The position numbers and the translations under genes were made by a program. DNA of 64,000 bases, from the NCBI GenBank assembly GCA_013415695.1, contig JAAEEP010000011.1, positions 1 to 64,000 of the forward strand. The letters are read 5' to 3'. The notes under the pieces are model-generated. The model searched no databases and was not told the DNA's origin. It was given only the letters and a program-made list of their open reading frames with translations. The DNA is from Methanomassiliicoccales archaeon (lineage in GTDB: Archaea; Thermoplasmatota; Thermoplasmata; Methanomassiliicoccales; JAAEEP01). Below, in pieces: positions 54,740 through 63,812 of the stretch (positions within the stretch are counted from its first letter, which is position 1; each line of letters begins with the position of its first letter).

Positions 54740-55514
54740 TCCTGAAGGCCCCCTTGCACTCGTGTTCGTGAAAAGCAAAATGAAAATGCTCCCCATAGGC
54801 CTTTTTAAGGAGCCCCTCAGCATCAAGATCTGGAGTTATCGAAGCTGAGTGAACATGACGGTTAACACAAATGACCTTGTTCATCCTGCAGAAGACTGCT
54901 GTTAGATCATGTGAGACCACAATGATAGTGGTGCCGTTCTCAAGGTTCAGGTTGCTGAGCAGTTTGTAGAACTGCTCAGTGGTCTCGGCATCCACCCCTG
55001 AAAGTGGCTCGTCAAGTAGTAGAAGCTCGGGGTTCCTGACCAGGGCCTTGGCGACGAACATGCGTTGTTTCTCGCCACCAGACAGCTGCCCGATCCTGCG
55101 GTCGGCGAGGGAGGTGATACCCATGAATTCCATGGCCTGGTCCACCTTCTCCCAGTCCTCCTGCTTTAATCTACGACCGAGATTCCGACCGCTAACTTTT
55201 CCAAGACCCACCATCTCCCTGACGGTCATTGGGAAGTGATGGTCGAAATTTATCGCATTCTGTGAAACAAACGCGATTCTATTCCAATCTCTGAATTCGT
55301 CGATTTTCTGTCCAAAGAGGAGGATGTCTCCATCCTGTCGAGGTAGAACGCCGAGCATAGATAGGAGCAAGGTTGTCTTCCCACCCCCATTTGGGCCGCA
55401 GATACCGATATAATCGGATTTTTCTACAGTGAAATTAGCGGATTCGATTACCTTTGAATTCGACCTTGTTACGGTAAGGTTTCTGATTTCGATGATCCTC
55501 TCTTTCTCACTCAT
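54732..55514 (-). CDS. znuC: Zinc/manganese-type ABC importer, ATPase
   Basis: A 260-residue ATPase with Walker A GPNGGGKTT, signature LSGGEKQRMFVAKAL, Walker B LLLLDEPLSGVD and switch VVSHDLT. His-rich C-terminus (EHFHFAFHEHECKG) may bind metal. It lies between znuA and znuB. Confidence 0.93.
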   Translation of the reverse strand: MSEKERIIEIRNLTVTRSNSKVIESANFTVEKSDYIGICGPNGGGKTTLLLSMLGVLPRQDGDILLFGQKIDEFRDWNRIAFVSQNAINFDHHFPMTVREMVGLGKVSGRNLGRRLKQEDWEKVDQAMEFMGITSLADRRIGQLSGGEKQRMFVAKALVRNPELLLLDEPLSGVDAETTEQFYKLLSNLNLENGTTIIVVSHDLTAVFCRMNKVICVNRHVHSASITPDLDAEGLLKKAYGEHFHFAFHEHECKGAFRNV

Positions 55515-55553
55515 TTATTCCCCTCATCCATTCTTCGGAACTGCTTTGTGAAA

Positions 55554-56486
55554 TCAACCACCCAACCCCTGAACAAGGTTTTCCAGGTTGGCTTCCATCT
55601 GTTCGATGTAGTCCATACTTTCGGCTGGGCCGGTCATCAAGTAAAGCTTGAGGACGTCTACGGAAATGAGTGTTCTGTCTTCCACCTCCGATTTGAGGGT
55701 CTGGATATAGTCATCGGAGAAGACGGGATCAAGGAACAGAGTGTATATCCCTTCATCCACCATTCTGTCAGCGAGGTCTGCGATCGTACTTGGACTTGGC
55801 TGTTCATTTGCCGATATGCCCAAGACCCCCTCTTGCTCGAATCCATATCGTTCAGCAAGATAATTATATGCGGTGTGTGTGACGAAGATTGTGTGGAACT
55901 GAGTTGATGCCAGTCTATCAAGGTATCGATCGTCCATCTCCTGTAAAAGCGAGTCAAGGTTGGCCCACCTCTGACCGTAATAGCTGGCATTTGCACCGTC
56001 AGCCTCCACAAAAGCCAGGTAAATTGCCTCCGCCTGCTTTCTTGCCAAGAACGGGGATATCCAGGTGTGTGGGTCCAGGCCACCGTGATCGTGATGATCG
56101 TCCTCGTGGCCCTCCTCCAGATTTATCTCAGCAGTGGTTTCAAGGATGATCTTGGGATTGTCGTCAATTATGGGGATAATTTCGTTCTCGATCCATGGTT
56201 CCAGCCCTGCCCCGTTGTAGATGAAAACATCAGCCATATCTGCTTGGAGAATGTCCGAGGCTGATGGGTACCAGGAATGGACCTCCATGTTGTATGGGAT
56301 GAGCGTGCTGACAGTCACATTCTCCCCCCCTATTCTCTCAGCAAGGTACGCCAATGGATAGAACGAGGTCACGACCTTAAGCTCAATGGAATCATCTGCG
56401 GGGGAGGCCACCAACGAAGCAGCACCTAATGTAGCTAGAACGATGACTACACCAATTAGGACCACCCCGAACTGTTTACCGTTCAT
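55554..56486 (-). CDS. znuA: Zinc/manganese/nickel-type ABC importer, metal-binding protein
   Basis: A 310-residue cluster A-I binding protein. An N-terminal hydrophobic anchor (VVLIGVVIVLATLGAASLVA) is followed by VVTSFYPLAYLAERIGG, metal His in MEVHSWYPSASD, a His-rich loop (GHEDDHHDHGG) and a late THTAYNYLAERYGF His, plus LFLDPVFSDDY. The loop favours zinc; nickel remains possible because of the adjacent NikR-like gene. The promoter has AT-rich repeats. Confidence 0.92.
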   Translation of the reverse strand: MNGKQFGVVLIGVVIVLATLGAASLVASPADDSIELKVVTSFYPLAYLAERIGGENVTVSTLIPYNMEVHSWYPSASDILQADMADVFIYNGAGLEPWIENEIIPIIDDNPKIILETTAEINLEEGHEDDHHDHGGLDPHTWISPFLARKQAEAIYLAFVEADGANASYYGQRWANLDSLLQEMDDRYLDRLASTQFHTIFVTHTAYNYLAERYGFEQEGVLGISANEQPSPSTIADLADRMVDEGIYTLFLDPVFSDDYIQTLKSEVEDRTLISVDVLKLYLMTGPAESMDYIEQMEANLENLVQGLGG

Positions 56487-56518
56487 CTAGGTCCACCGGA
56501 TATCCAATTTCTCACTAT

Positions 56519-56584
56519 TTAATAATGTTATACTTATATGTTATTAAAATGATGATAATTTTAATTTAATATCTTATTAAAATT
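56519..56584 (-). promoter_or_regulatory. AT-rich repeats upstream of znuA
   Basis: TTAATAA (56519-56525) and TTATTAA (56541-56547) form an inverted repeat; ATTAAAAT (56543-56550) and ATTTTAAT (56558-56565) form another; TTATTAAAAT recurs directly at 56541-56550 and 56575-56584; ATGTTAT recurs at 56525-56531 and 56538-56544. Some may simply be promoter AT-richness, but the set suggests metalloregulator sites. Confidence 0.4.
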
Positions 56585-56657
56585 CAAGAATAAGATTAAC
56601 TCGATTCTAGTAACTAGATTGCCACCCATATGGCACTGGTATAAGATAGAAAAATAG

Positions 56658-56732
56658 TGCTCCCGTCGGGATTTGAACCCGAGTCACAGGCTCGAGAGGC
56701 CTGAATGATTGGCCGGTCTACACTACGGGAGC
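56658..56732 (-). tRNA. tRNA-Glu (CTC)
   Basis: Read on the minus strand: acceptor GCTCCCG (from 56732) pairs with CGGGAGC, discriminator A at 56658, no encoded CCA. Anticodon stem CAGGC/GCCTG holds loop CTCTCGA, anticodon CTC (56696-56694). The T-arm contains GTTCAAATC. A TATA-like GGTTTATTAAAG lies about 30 nt upstream. No intron. Confidence 0.95.
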
Positions 56733-56836
56733 CTTGGCACGGCAATCAAATCCTCTTTAATAAACCTTTTTCCCATCTACTATTTGATATCTGACACGGA
56801 AAAAGGATATGCAACCCCTTGAATACAACTCTTGAG

Positions 56837-57355
56837 ATGAAGAGCGAGAGATTCCCCTATAGTAAACAGCAGTTCATGGTCAACCTACTCCTACTGCTCA
56901 TGCTGATCATAATACTTCCATTGGTCCTGCTGTCCATCCAGGGGGTAGACTTTCTGCTCCTTGCCGGCATGATCGGATTGGTGATTGTCCTGATAATCGT
57001 ATTCTCCATATCACCAATACTCACCGCACATCAGCTCTCAAATCATGAGATCGTTCTGAAGCAGGGTATCTATTTCAAGGCCAATATCCCTCTGGAATGC
57101 ATAAAATCGGTGAGAAGGATCGATTCCGGTCCAAGAAGGACCGGGATATGGTTCAAGATCTTCGAAAAGGTTCTCTATGTCACCACGAGACGCTATGACC
57201 TTGTCGAAATCCAACTGAGAAGCGATCAACGTTTCGGGTGGGCTCTTTGGAAGACCGCGGATCGAGTCGTGTTCGACACACTCGATAACGCCAGGTTCCT
57301 CCACGCGATGGAAGAAAGGGGGATCACTCCCTCCAGTCCAGCCCTAAGGTCCTGA
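56837..57355 (+). CDS. Membrane protein with a PH-like (bPH) domain
   Basis: A 172-residue protein: two adjacent transmembrane helices (LLLLLMLIIILPLVLLSI and LLLAGMIGLVIVLIIVFSI) followed by a soluble beta-rich domain that resembles bacterial PH domains (HQLSNHEIVLKQGIYFKANIP, then CIKSVRRI). The function is unknown. ATG 56837 is chosen over TTG 56819 (six more residues); neither has a clear Shine-Dalgarno site. Its last 32 nt overlap convergent nadE. Confidence 0.65.
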   Translation: MKSERFPYSKQQFMVNLLLLLMLIIILPLVLLSIQGVDFLLLAGMIGLVIVLIIVFSISPILTAHQLSNHEIVLKQGIYFKANIPLECIKSVRRIDSGPRRTGIWFKIFEKVLYVTTRRYDLVEIQLRSDQRFGWALWKTADRVVFDTLDNARFLHAMEERGITPSSPALRS

Positions 57356-58124
57356 TGCCGATTTTCGGGATGAGGGGCATCTTCCTCTTGTGAACGGTTG
57401 CCAGATATTTACTCCAGACATTCTCGACCAATTCCAGGTCAATGCTGGTCCTTTCCACTATCTCTTGGTTGGAAAGACCCAGCTCAAAACCAAGGAGAAT
57501 CCTGTCGAGATCCTCATAGCTAACTCCCATCTCGCCCTCATCGGTCTGTCCTGCCCAGAGTCCTGCCGAAGGTGGCTTCTCCACGATGTGATCTGGTATG
57601 CCTATCCTCCGGGCCAGCTCCCTTACCTCGCTCTTATAGAGATCCCCAATGGGTAGGAAATCGGAACCACCATCACCAAACTTGGTGAAATATCCAACGA
57701 GAAGCTCACTCTTGTTGCCTGTTCCCATCACCACCCTGCCCATGAGATTGGCATGGTGGAAAAGTACGATCATTCTGCACCTTGTCATTACATTTCCCAT
57801 GAGATCCTTACGCTCAGCGGATGGCAGGAATTCAGAGAATGCGGACACGGTACTGGATATTCGGACCACCTTGAATTCCATGCCGAAGATTTCAGCCAGC
57901 TCTTTGGCGTCCTCGAGGTCCTTCGCCGACGAGGTATCGGATGGCATGTATATGGCCAGTACTTTCTCTGGTCCAATGGCTTGGGATGAGAGAACGGCAA
58001 CTACGGCGGAGTCTAAGCCACCGCTCAGACCAACGACCACGCCTTTGCCCCCGCTTTCCACGACCTTCTGCCGGATGAACTCCTTGATTATGAGTTCCGT
58101 ATCGTCCTTGAGCGTCGGGCGCAT
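57324..58124 (-). CDS. nadE: NAD synthetase, ammonia-dependent type
   Basis: Amidates nicotinic acid adenine dinucleotide to NAD. The 266 residues hold the N-type ATP pyrophosphatase motif GLSGGLDSAVVA, the GTGNKSELLVGYFTKFGDGG core and FLPIGDLYKSEVRELA. No glutaminase domain is attached. A nitrilase-fold gene starts 91 nt away on the other strand and could supply ammonia. Confidence 0.95.
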   Translation of the reverse strand: MRPTLKDDTELIIKEFIRQKVVESGGKGVVVGLSGGLDSAVVAVLSSQAIGPEKVLAIYMPSDTSSAKDLEDAKELAEIFGMEFKVVRISSTVSAFSEFLPSAERKDLMGNVMTRCRMIVLFHHANLMGRVVMGTGNKSELLVGYFTKFGDGGSDFLPIGDLYKSEVRELARRIGIPDHIVEKPPSAGLWAGQTDEGEMGVSYEDLDRILLGFELGLSNQEIVERTSIDLELVENVWSKYLATVHKRKMPLIPKIGIRTLGLDWRE

Positions 58125-58215
58125 CGAGCTGTGTATTCCTCAACACACTATAAGAATTACTCCACACCGCCTGCAAAAATAAAATAGGAGGATACCTTCT
58201 TTCAAACTGATTGAC

Positions 58216-59031
58216 ATGAGGATCGCTCTTGCACAGGTCCCCTGCCACCTGGGGGAAAAAGAGAGGAATCTGGAGAGCATGGAGAGAATCGTTGGAGACA
58301 ACGAAGCAGACCTATTCGTGTTCGCCGAGACATTTCTTACTGGATATATGGTGAGGGATAGGTTCTTCAACCTGGCCGAGACCTCAGACGGGGAGAGTAT
58401 AACTAGAGTGGAATCGATCGCTGAGGAGAACGATTGCCACATCCTGTTCGGGGCCCCCATGTGGGATGAGCATATTCCCGGCATCTTGCGGAATAGTGCA
58501 TTATCAGTATCGCCCAAGGGAGAGATGCAGAGATACGACAAGTTGTTCCTGGCGAACTTCGGCCCCTTCGAGGAAAAGATCTACTTCGAGCAAGGTGCCT
58601 CACCCAACATATTCGAGATCGGGGGAATGAAGTTCGGAGTATGCATCTGCTATGACCTGTTCTTCCCTGAACTGGCCAAGCACTATGCGATGACCGGGGC
58701 GGACGCCCTCATATGCATATCTGCGGCACCAAATACATCGAGATCTCTATTCGAGCGGATCATTCCAGCTAGGGCTATTGAGGACACGATATTCTCCATC
58801 TATGTCAATCAAGTCGGCACCCAGCTCAACCAGATCTTTCATGGAGGCAGCCAGGCATTCTCCCCAAGAGGAACGGAGATGACCAGGTGTGATTACTTCA
58901 CCGAGGATCTTAAGGTAATCGAGATAGATCGGAAGGAGCTGGAGATCGCCCGTAAACTGAGACCAACCCTCCGAAACACCCAGGCTTCAAGCTGGTGCTC
59001 GGATTATTGGACATGGCTGGGGGCCGAATAG
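58216..59031 (+). CDS. Nitrilase-superfamily amidohydrolase
   Basis: A 271-residue C-N hydrolase with the Glu-Lys-Cys triad: Glu in FAETFLTGY, Lys in YDKLFLANFG and Cys in GVCICYDLFFPE. The superfamily cleaves amides or nitriles; possible roles include omega-amidase, carbamoylputrescine hydrolase or a separate glutaminase for NadE. A TATA-like AAAATAAAATAG lies about 30-40 nt upstream of ATG 58216. Confidence 0.88.
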   Translation: MRIALAQVPCHLGEKERNLESMERIVGDNEADLFVFAETFLTGYMVRDRFFNLAETSDGESITRVESIAEENDCHILFGAPMWDEHIPGILRNSALSVSPKGEMQRYDKLFLANFGPFEEKIYFEQGASPNIFEIGGMKFGVCICYDLFFPELAKHYAMTGADALICISAAPNTSRSLFERIIPARAIEDTIFSIYVNQVGTQLNQIFHGGSQAFSPRGTEMTRCDYFTEDLKVIEIDRKELEIARKLRPTLRNTQASSWCSDYWTWLGAE

Positions 59032-59068
59032 AAATGCGGTCATGCCTAGGTCCTTTGGAGACTTGCTC

Positions 59069-60301
59069 ATGGTAGAGGAGTACTTCACGCTTCTCATAAT
59101 CGTCACTCTTGCGTTCATCACTCCCCTGATCTTCACCAGAATAGGGGTTCCAGTGGTGGTGGGGGAAATACTTCTCGGTCTAGCCGTGGGCTTCATAATC
59201 TGGATATATAATTCGATGACTGGACAATCTCTTCTGCTCGTTGGGGAGTCTGTCCTATTCCTTGCCACCATCGGTTTCATATTTCTAATGTTCTTATCAG
59301 GACTGGAGCTTGATTTTGCCAGGCTTGAAGGTATAGGTAGAAAAGCCATTTTCAGAGGTGCCTTGATCCTCCTGGGAACCATGATGATCGCCTATCCCCT
59401 CACTGGATTACTGGGCAGGGCGAGCGACACTCCCATTGACGCTGCCTACATGACCCTCGTCCTCTCCACCACGAGCGTAGCCATCGTCCTATCCGTGGTC
59501 AGGGAAATGCGCATTTCGAGGAAGAAGTACGGCCAGCAGATCATCATTGCGGCACTGATTGCCGATATGGCCACCATGATACTGATCACGGTGTATGCTA
59601 TCTCACTACAGGTGTTCCAGACTGGGGATCCAATATTCGGATTCATCGCTATACTCCTGTTCGTGATGATCTTTTTTTTCTTCTTTGCTATCTACAAGAT
59701 TGGGTCCTGGGCAATATGGTACTACCCGGATATACTGAAGAAGTTCTTCCGCTCAGACGACCCGCATGAGATAGGCGTCAGAGCGTCACTTGCCATCATC
59801 TTCGTCTTCGTCGCTGTGTCAGCATTCATCGAATCAGAGGCCCTGGCAGTTCTCGGTGCTTTCCTAGCGGGCGCGGTAATCTCCCTACTGTTCCAAGAAG
59901 GCGCTATCCTGGAGAAGAAGCTCTACGGCATAGGGTACGGTTTCCTGGTGCCCCTCTTCTTCATAACCATTGGCATCAACTTCGACTTCGACGCGATCCT
60001 GAACGTTCAGGCTCTCATCCTGCTTCCCTCACTGTTGCTAATCGCGTTGGCTGCAAAGATCGCACCCTCTGTTCTATTTGCGGGGAAGTGGAACCCTAAA
60101 AAGAACCTGACTACAGGTATCATCCTGACGGGAGGCCTATCACTAATGATCGCAGCAGCAGAGATCGGTCTACGGCTAGGTATACTAGATTCTACCCTGC
60201 ATGGCGTGCTGATTCTGGTCGCCATCGTCTTCGCTATCGTTTCGCCCATAGTCTTCAAATACATGTATCGTAAGTTCAACCTAGAGGGGGAGGCAGCATG
60301 A
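59069..60301 (+). CDS. Cation/proton antiporter, CPA2 (KefB-like)
   Basis: A 410-residue membrane protein with about 12 helices: GVPVVVGEILLGLAVGFI, FLMFLSGLELDF, TTSVAIVLSVVREM, and GAFLAGAVISLLFQEGAILEKK. It probably exports K+ or Na+. ATG 59069 follows GGAG; ATG 59042 adds nine residues. It overlaps the next gene by ATGA (60298-60301), whose KTN protein is probably its gate. Confidence 0.9.
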   Translation: MVEEYFTLLIIVTLAFITPLIFTRIGVPVVVGEILLGLAVGFIIWIYNSMTGQSLLLVGESVLFLATIGFIFLMFLSGLELDFARLEGIGRKAIFRGALILLGTMMIAYPLTGLLGRASDTPIDAAYMTLVLSTTSVAIVLSVVREMRISRKKYGQQIIIAALIADMATMILITVYAISLQVFQTGDPIFGFIAILLFVMIFFFFFAIYKIGSWAIWYYPDILKKFFRSDDPHEIGVRASLAIIFVFVAVSAFIESEALAVLGAFLAGAVISLLFQEGAILEKKLYGIGYGFLVPLFFITIGINFDFDAILNVQALILLPSLLLIALAAKIAPSVLFAGKWNPKKNLTTGIILTGGLSLMIAAAEIGLRLGILDSTLHGVLILVAIVFAIVSPIVFKYMYRKFNLEGEAA

Positions 60302-61644
60302 AGGTAATCATAATCGGGGGTGGGAGGCTAGGAAAGCAACTGGCTAACGCCATTCCCGATTCAGTAATTGTAGAATACGAGAAGGAAAAAACCGCCCTTC
60401 TCCGGACCTTGTATGGAAGGGATAGGGTTATTGAAGGCACAGGCACCAGTGAGGAGATACTCAAGGCGGCTGGAATTGAGGAAGCCAGTGCAATCGTGAT
60501 TGCTACCAACAGCGATCATACCAACTACATCGTGGCGCTGATAGCTGATAGATACAAGGTGCCGAAGGTCATCGTCAGGGTGGACAACCCGGAGAATGTT
60601 GAAATATTCTATCAGATCGGTATTGAAACTGTCATCTGTCCAGCTATCATCGCCGCCAAAATGATCAACAGCACCCTTTATCCAGATGCCAGGGAGATCT
60701 CGGAAATCCATGTATTCGAGGACTCGCCACTCCGGGGCAAGTGCATCAAAGACATCGGTCTACCTCAGAATGCAATGGTGGCAGCTGTCCTTAGAGGTCA
60801 TCACTTCATGAAGCCGGGTGAGGACCTGATGATGGAGAGAGGAGATCATCTCATTGTCTGCTCAACTGGCAGTACAGTTCCAGGGGCCGAAGACATTATA
60901 TCAGGTGGTGAGAAGAAGCTCCGACCTTTCGACAATATATTAGCAGTGCTCAGAGGGGATAACGATTTGGACATTGTTCTCAAGGAAACCCTCTGCCTGG
61001 CTGGAAGCTTTGATATCGAGCTCACGGTGGCATCTCACATTCCAGATCTCATTGAAAAAGCAGTGTCTCGAGCGAAGAATACTGGTCTTGGTATACGGAC
61101 CCACGTAATCAATTCCGAGGGTCTTGGCGAGTTGGGATGGTTGTGCAAGAAAGACCTCAACTATGTGGATTGTGTGGTCTTTGCCCCCAATGGCAAGCAT
61201 ACCAGGGGCTCCAAAGTGGAAACCAAGGAGATCGTGCGCTTCATCAAGTCATTGAATATCCCAGTACTGATCAGCCGGGGTACATGCCCCTACAGGAAGA
61301 TTCTTACCATGATGGGTTTCGAGGATACCTGCCAGAAGAGCGCAAACTTCGCTTTGAAGGTCGCGATGCTGACCGGTGCGGACCTCCACGTGATGAATTT
61401 TCGTGATCCAGAAGACCTGGAACAAGAAAGGATTCTACAGATCAAGCGCCTGGGAAGAATGTACGGAATCGATGTGAAGGAAGAGGTCGTGGAGGGCAAT
61501 CCTACCATCGAGTTCGTGAGCAAGGTCATCTCAGGTGATTTCGATCTTGCTGTCATCAACTGGGATAGCACCATTCTGAAGAGGGATGTACTCAAGCGAA
61601 TGTTCTACGAGGCTCCCTTGAGCATATTGGTCTACACCAGCTGA
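60298..61644 (+). CDS. TrkA (KTN/RCK) regulator fused to universal-stress-like domains
   Basis: A 448-residue cytosolic protein. Residues about 1-120 are TrkA-N with IIIGGGRLGKQLA and the NAD(H)/ATP pocket; about 130-205 are TrkA-C (IHVFEDSPLRGKCIKDIG); the rest (about 215-448) reads as a pair of USP-like alpha/beta units (FDNILAVLRGDNDLDIV; ADLHVMNFRDPEDLEQE, then YEAPLSILVYTS). It probably gates the upstream antiporter in response to nucleotides. Confidence 0.85.
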   Translation: MKVIIIGGGRLGKQLANAIPDSVIVEYEKEKTALLRTLYGRDRVIEGTGTSEEILKAAGIEEASAIVIATNSDHTNYIVALIADRYKVPKVIVRVDNPENVEIFYQIGIETVICPAIIAAKMINSTLYPDAREISEIHVFEDSPLRGKCIKDIGLPQNAMVAAVLRGHHFMKPGEDLMMERGDHLIVCSTGSTVPGAEDIISGGEKKLRPFDNILAVLRGDNDLDIVLKETLCLAGSFDIELTVASHIPDLIEKAVSRAKNTGLGIRTHVINSEGLGELGWLCKKDLNYVDCVVFAPNGKHTRGSKVETKEIVRFIKSLNIPVLISRGTCPYRKILTMMGFEDTCQKSANFALKVAMLTGADLHVMNFRDPEDLEQERILQIKRLGRMYGIDVKEEVVEGNPTIEFVSKVISGDFDLAVINWDSTILKRDVLKRMFYEAPLSILVYTS

Positions 61645-61690
61645 CTGAATGGTAAATATTAAATCCATTCATGCAGTTGGTGGCGGCTAG

Positions 61691-61792
61691 GCCGAGGTAG
61701 CCCAGCCTGGTAAGGCGCGAGCCTGGAGCCCTTCACGGGACAGCAAGCTCGTGGGGTTCTTCCCCTCGGGAGTTCGAATCTCCCCCTCGGCG
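61691..61792 (+). tRNA. tRNA-Ser (GGA) with a 17-nt intron at 37/38
   Basis: Acceptor GCCGAGG (61691-61697) pairs with CCTCGGC (61785-61791), discriminator G, no encoded CCA. Anticodon stem CGAGC/GCTCG, anticodon GGA (61725-61727), intron 61729-61745. The long variable arm (GGGG/CCCC) is that of a class II tRNA and confirms Ser. The splice site is a relaxed bulge-helix-bulge: the CTGG/ACAG helix has one mismatch. A TATA-like TAAATATTAAA lies about 30-40 nt upstream. Confidence 0.93.
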
Positions 61793-61810
61793 CTTTCTAA
61801 AAGCAAATAA

Positions 61811-63154
61811 TCAGAATCTCATCTTGTTCTCGTAGGAGGGAATCGACACTTCCACGTCAAGATCACTCAGGTAACGGTTGAAGAGTTCAGGACATTCTGT
61901 GTGAATGGGGACAACGACCTTCGGAGAGACCCTCTTCACCATCTCCTTGATATCATGAGGTCTCGCATGACCGGAAGCATGCACCTGGTAAAGGGGTATG
62001 CCTAAGTACTTGAGCCAGTTTCGCAGGCGATCGTAACTTATCCACATCTCCTCACTGAAAGGCTCGCTCGAGGAAAGAATGTATGCACTTCCGGGTTTGG
62101 GGTCGATGTCGATCGATTCGTTCATGTCGAAGAGAGTGAAGGTGATTATCATCTCCTCTTGTCTCCTGTTGACGTCCTCAGCCGTCAACACATCGGAACA
62201 AGCATTCACTACCTCATCCTCATGAGCATAGCGGACTTGCTTGAAGCGCTCGAAGACCGCGAGATCCCCCAGGTCGAATGGGAGACGAATGCCCTGGGAC
62301 TCGAGATGAAGCAGGGCGAATGCCTGCTTCATTGAAACTGCAAGCTTCCTTCCCGTATCCTCAGCGATACTGGCAAAGGTTGACATTCGGTCGAAGTCAA
62401 AAACTGGATACCCAGCCAGGACCAACCCATTTGTGTGATCGACGACTTCCATTGCCTTTGCATGGACGTCCTCTTCCCTGTTCATGCGAGAGCCCTGCAT
62501 ACCAGTGCCCTCGACGATAAGCACATCCGGCTCCATTGAGCTAGTGAATTCCAGAAAATCCATGGAGTCCTTCGCTCTTGGACCGTGGAATCTTATGTCA
62601 CCGGTATACACAACTCTGGTCTCACCATCATCCAGGGCGGTTCCACGAGCCCCAGGGATCGAATGATCCACTGGATATTGGGTGATCTCAAAATTTCCCA
62701 CTCTCACGGGTTTGGAGCCTATCTCATCGAAAGTCTTGCAGCATTGCCTACCGTTGCCCTTGGTGAACTTGGCAATGAATTCCCCGGCCTGGGGTAGACC
62801 GCAGTACTCTCTTGCCAGAATAAGGTTATTGGTCATCTTGCTACCCATGATCGGTATCTCATCCTTCAGGAAGCGAATAGGGTCGTAGTGATCAGTGTGA
62901 GCGTGAGAAACCACAACAGCATCGGGGGGAGGGGCACTGTCATCTCCCTTGTATATACCCGGTAGGTCAGGTAGGATTCCGAGGTGGATCAGATGCCTAA
63001 GTTCGCGTGGGCTAAGAAAGGGTTCCTCGAAATACTCCTTCTCTCTGGCGAAATTCTTGCCGAAGTCAAGAAATATCTGGCTCTCAGAAGAGATAACACG
63101 TATCTTGTTACCTCCGATCTCCCCCACCCCACCGAAGAAGCTCAATTCGACCAA
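61811..63154 (-). CDS. RNase J-like metallo-beta-lactamase nuclease
   Basis: A 447-residue metallo-beta-lactamase/beta-CASP protein. Metal motifs are SHAHTDHYD, PVDHSIPG and YTGDIRFHG; the RMMBL end reads VHASGHARPHDI and VVVPIHTECPELF. It is likely an RNA exo/endonuclease in mRNA turnover. TTG 63154 is the start, with GGAGGT (63168-63163) at 8 nt. It is convergent with tRNA-Ser at a gap of 18 nt. Confidence 0.88.
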   Translation of the reverse strand: MVELSFFGGVGEIGGNKIRVISSESQIFLDFGKNFAREKEYFEEPFLSPRELRHLIHLGILPDLPGIYKGDDSAPPPDAVVVSHAHTDHYDPIRFLKDEIPIMGSKMTNNLILAREYCGLPQAGEFIAKFTKGNGRQCCKTFDEIGSKPVRVGNFEITQYPVDHSIPGARGTALDDGETRVVYTGDIRFHGPRAKDSMDFLEFTSSMEPDVLIVEGTGMQGSRMNREEDVHAKAMEVVDHTNGLVLAGYPVFDFDRMSTFASIAEDTGRKLAVSMKQAFALLHLESQGIRLPFDLGDLAVFERFKQVRYAHEDEVVNACSDVLTAEDVNRRQEEMIITFTLFDMNESIDIDPKPGSAYILSSSEPFSEEMWISYDRLRNWLKYLGIPLYQVHASGHARPHDIKEMVKRVSPKVVVPIHTECPELFNRYLSDLDVEVSIPSYENKMRF

Positions 63155-63313
63155 GGGACCTTACCTCCACGATTGGAATGGGGCTGTTGATGCTTGAGAT
63201 TTTCCGTACTCCTATGAAAACCATTACATCATTGTTTGATGAACTGGAGGGGAAAGCTCCATAATGTCAATAGTGCAATAAGGGCCTGGAATCGTAGGAT
63301 TGGAGGCCTTGAT

Positions 63314-63811
63314 TTGAAGGTCAATGTGGATCTGGGATTAAAGGACGTACCCGGGACATTGGTGGGAGCGCTTGAACCCATTTCATCGTTGGATGGGAAC
63401 ATCGTGGGTGTGGTCCATCACCACGACAAGGTACTGGGAGGAAGGATCATTGTCAATGTTACTTTCGAGATAAGCTCACAATCTAGGCTGGAAACGCTGA
63501 AGGAGATTTGGGAAAAGAAGGGTATAGATATTGTCAGCCTGGGACCCCTTTTCGAGACCTATCCCATGGAATTCCTGCTGGTTGGAAATATACCTCCCAG
63601 CGAGCTGAGTAGCATTGCTCACGGACTTGAATCACTTGAAGATATGGACTCCATGGACATTCGCCTGGCTGGATCTTCAACCAAGGATGAAAGGGCGGCT
63701 TTGGTCTTCGGCAAGATGAGGACAAGAAAAGGGTTGAAGAAGATGGAGTCAATCCTCAGGGAACGTGGCAATCGGGCCGGTTTCATCGTAATTCGGGGAC
63801 TGGGGGATTGA
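63314..63811 (+). CDS. ACT-domain protein preceding homoserine dehydrogenase
   Basis: A 165-residue protein with an N-terminal ACT domain (VNVDLGLKDVPGTLVGALEPIS, then GNIVGVVHHHDK) and a less clear second alpha/beta part. It probably binds an amino acid such as threonine or methionine and tunes the downstream enzyme. I prefer TTG 63314, which has GGAGG (63302-63306) at 7 nt; ATG 63239 would add 25 residues. The next gene starts 1 nt after the stop. Confidence 0.75.
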   Translation: MKVNVDLGLKDVPGTLVGALEPISSLDGNIVGVVHHHDKVLGGRIIVNVTFEISSQSRLETLKEIWEKKGIDIVSLGPLFETYPMEFLLVGNIPPSELSSIAHGLESLEDMDSMDIRLAGSSTKDERAALVFGKMRTRKGLKKMESILRERGNRAGFIVIRGLGD

Positions 63812-63812
63812 C

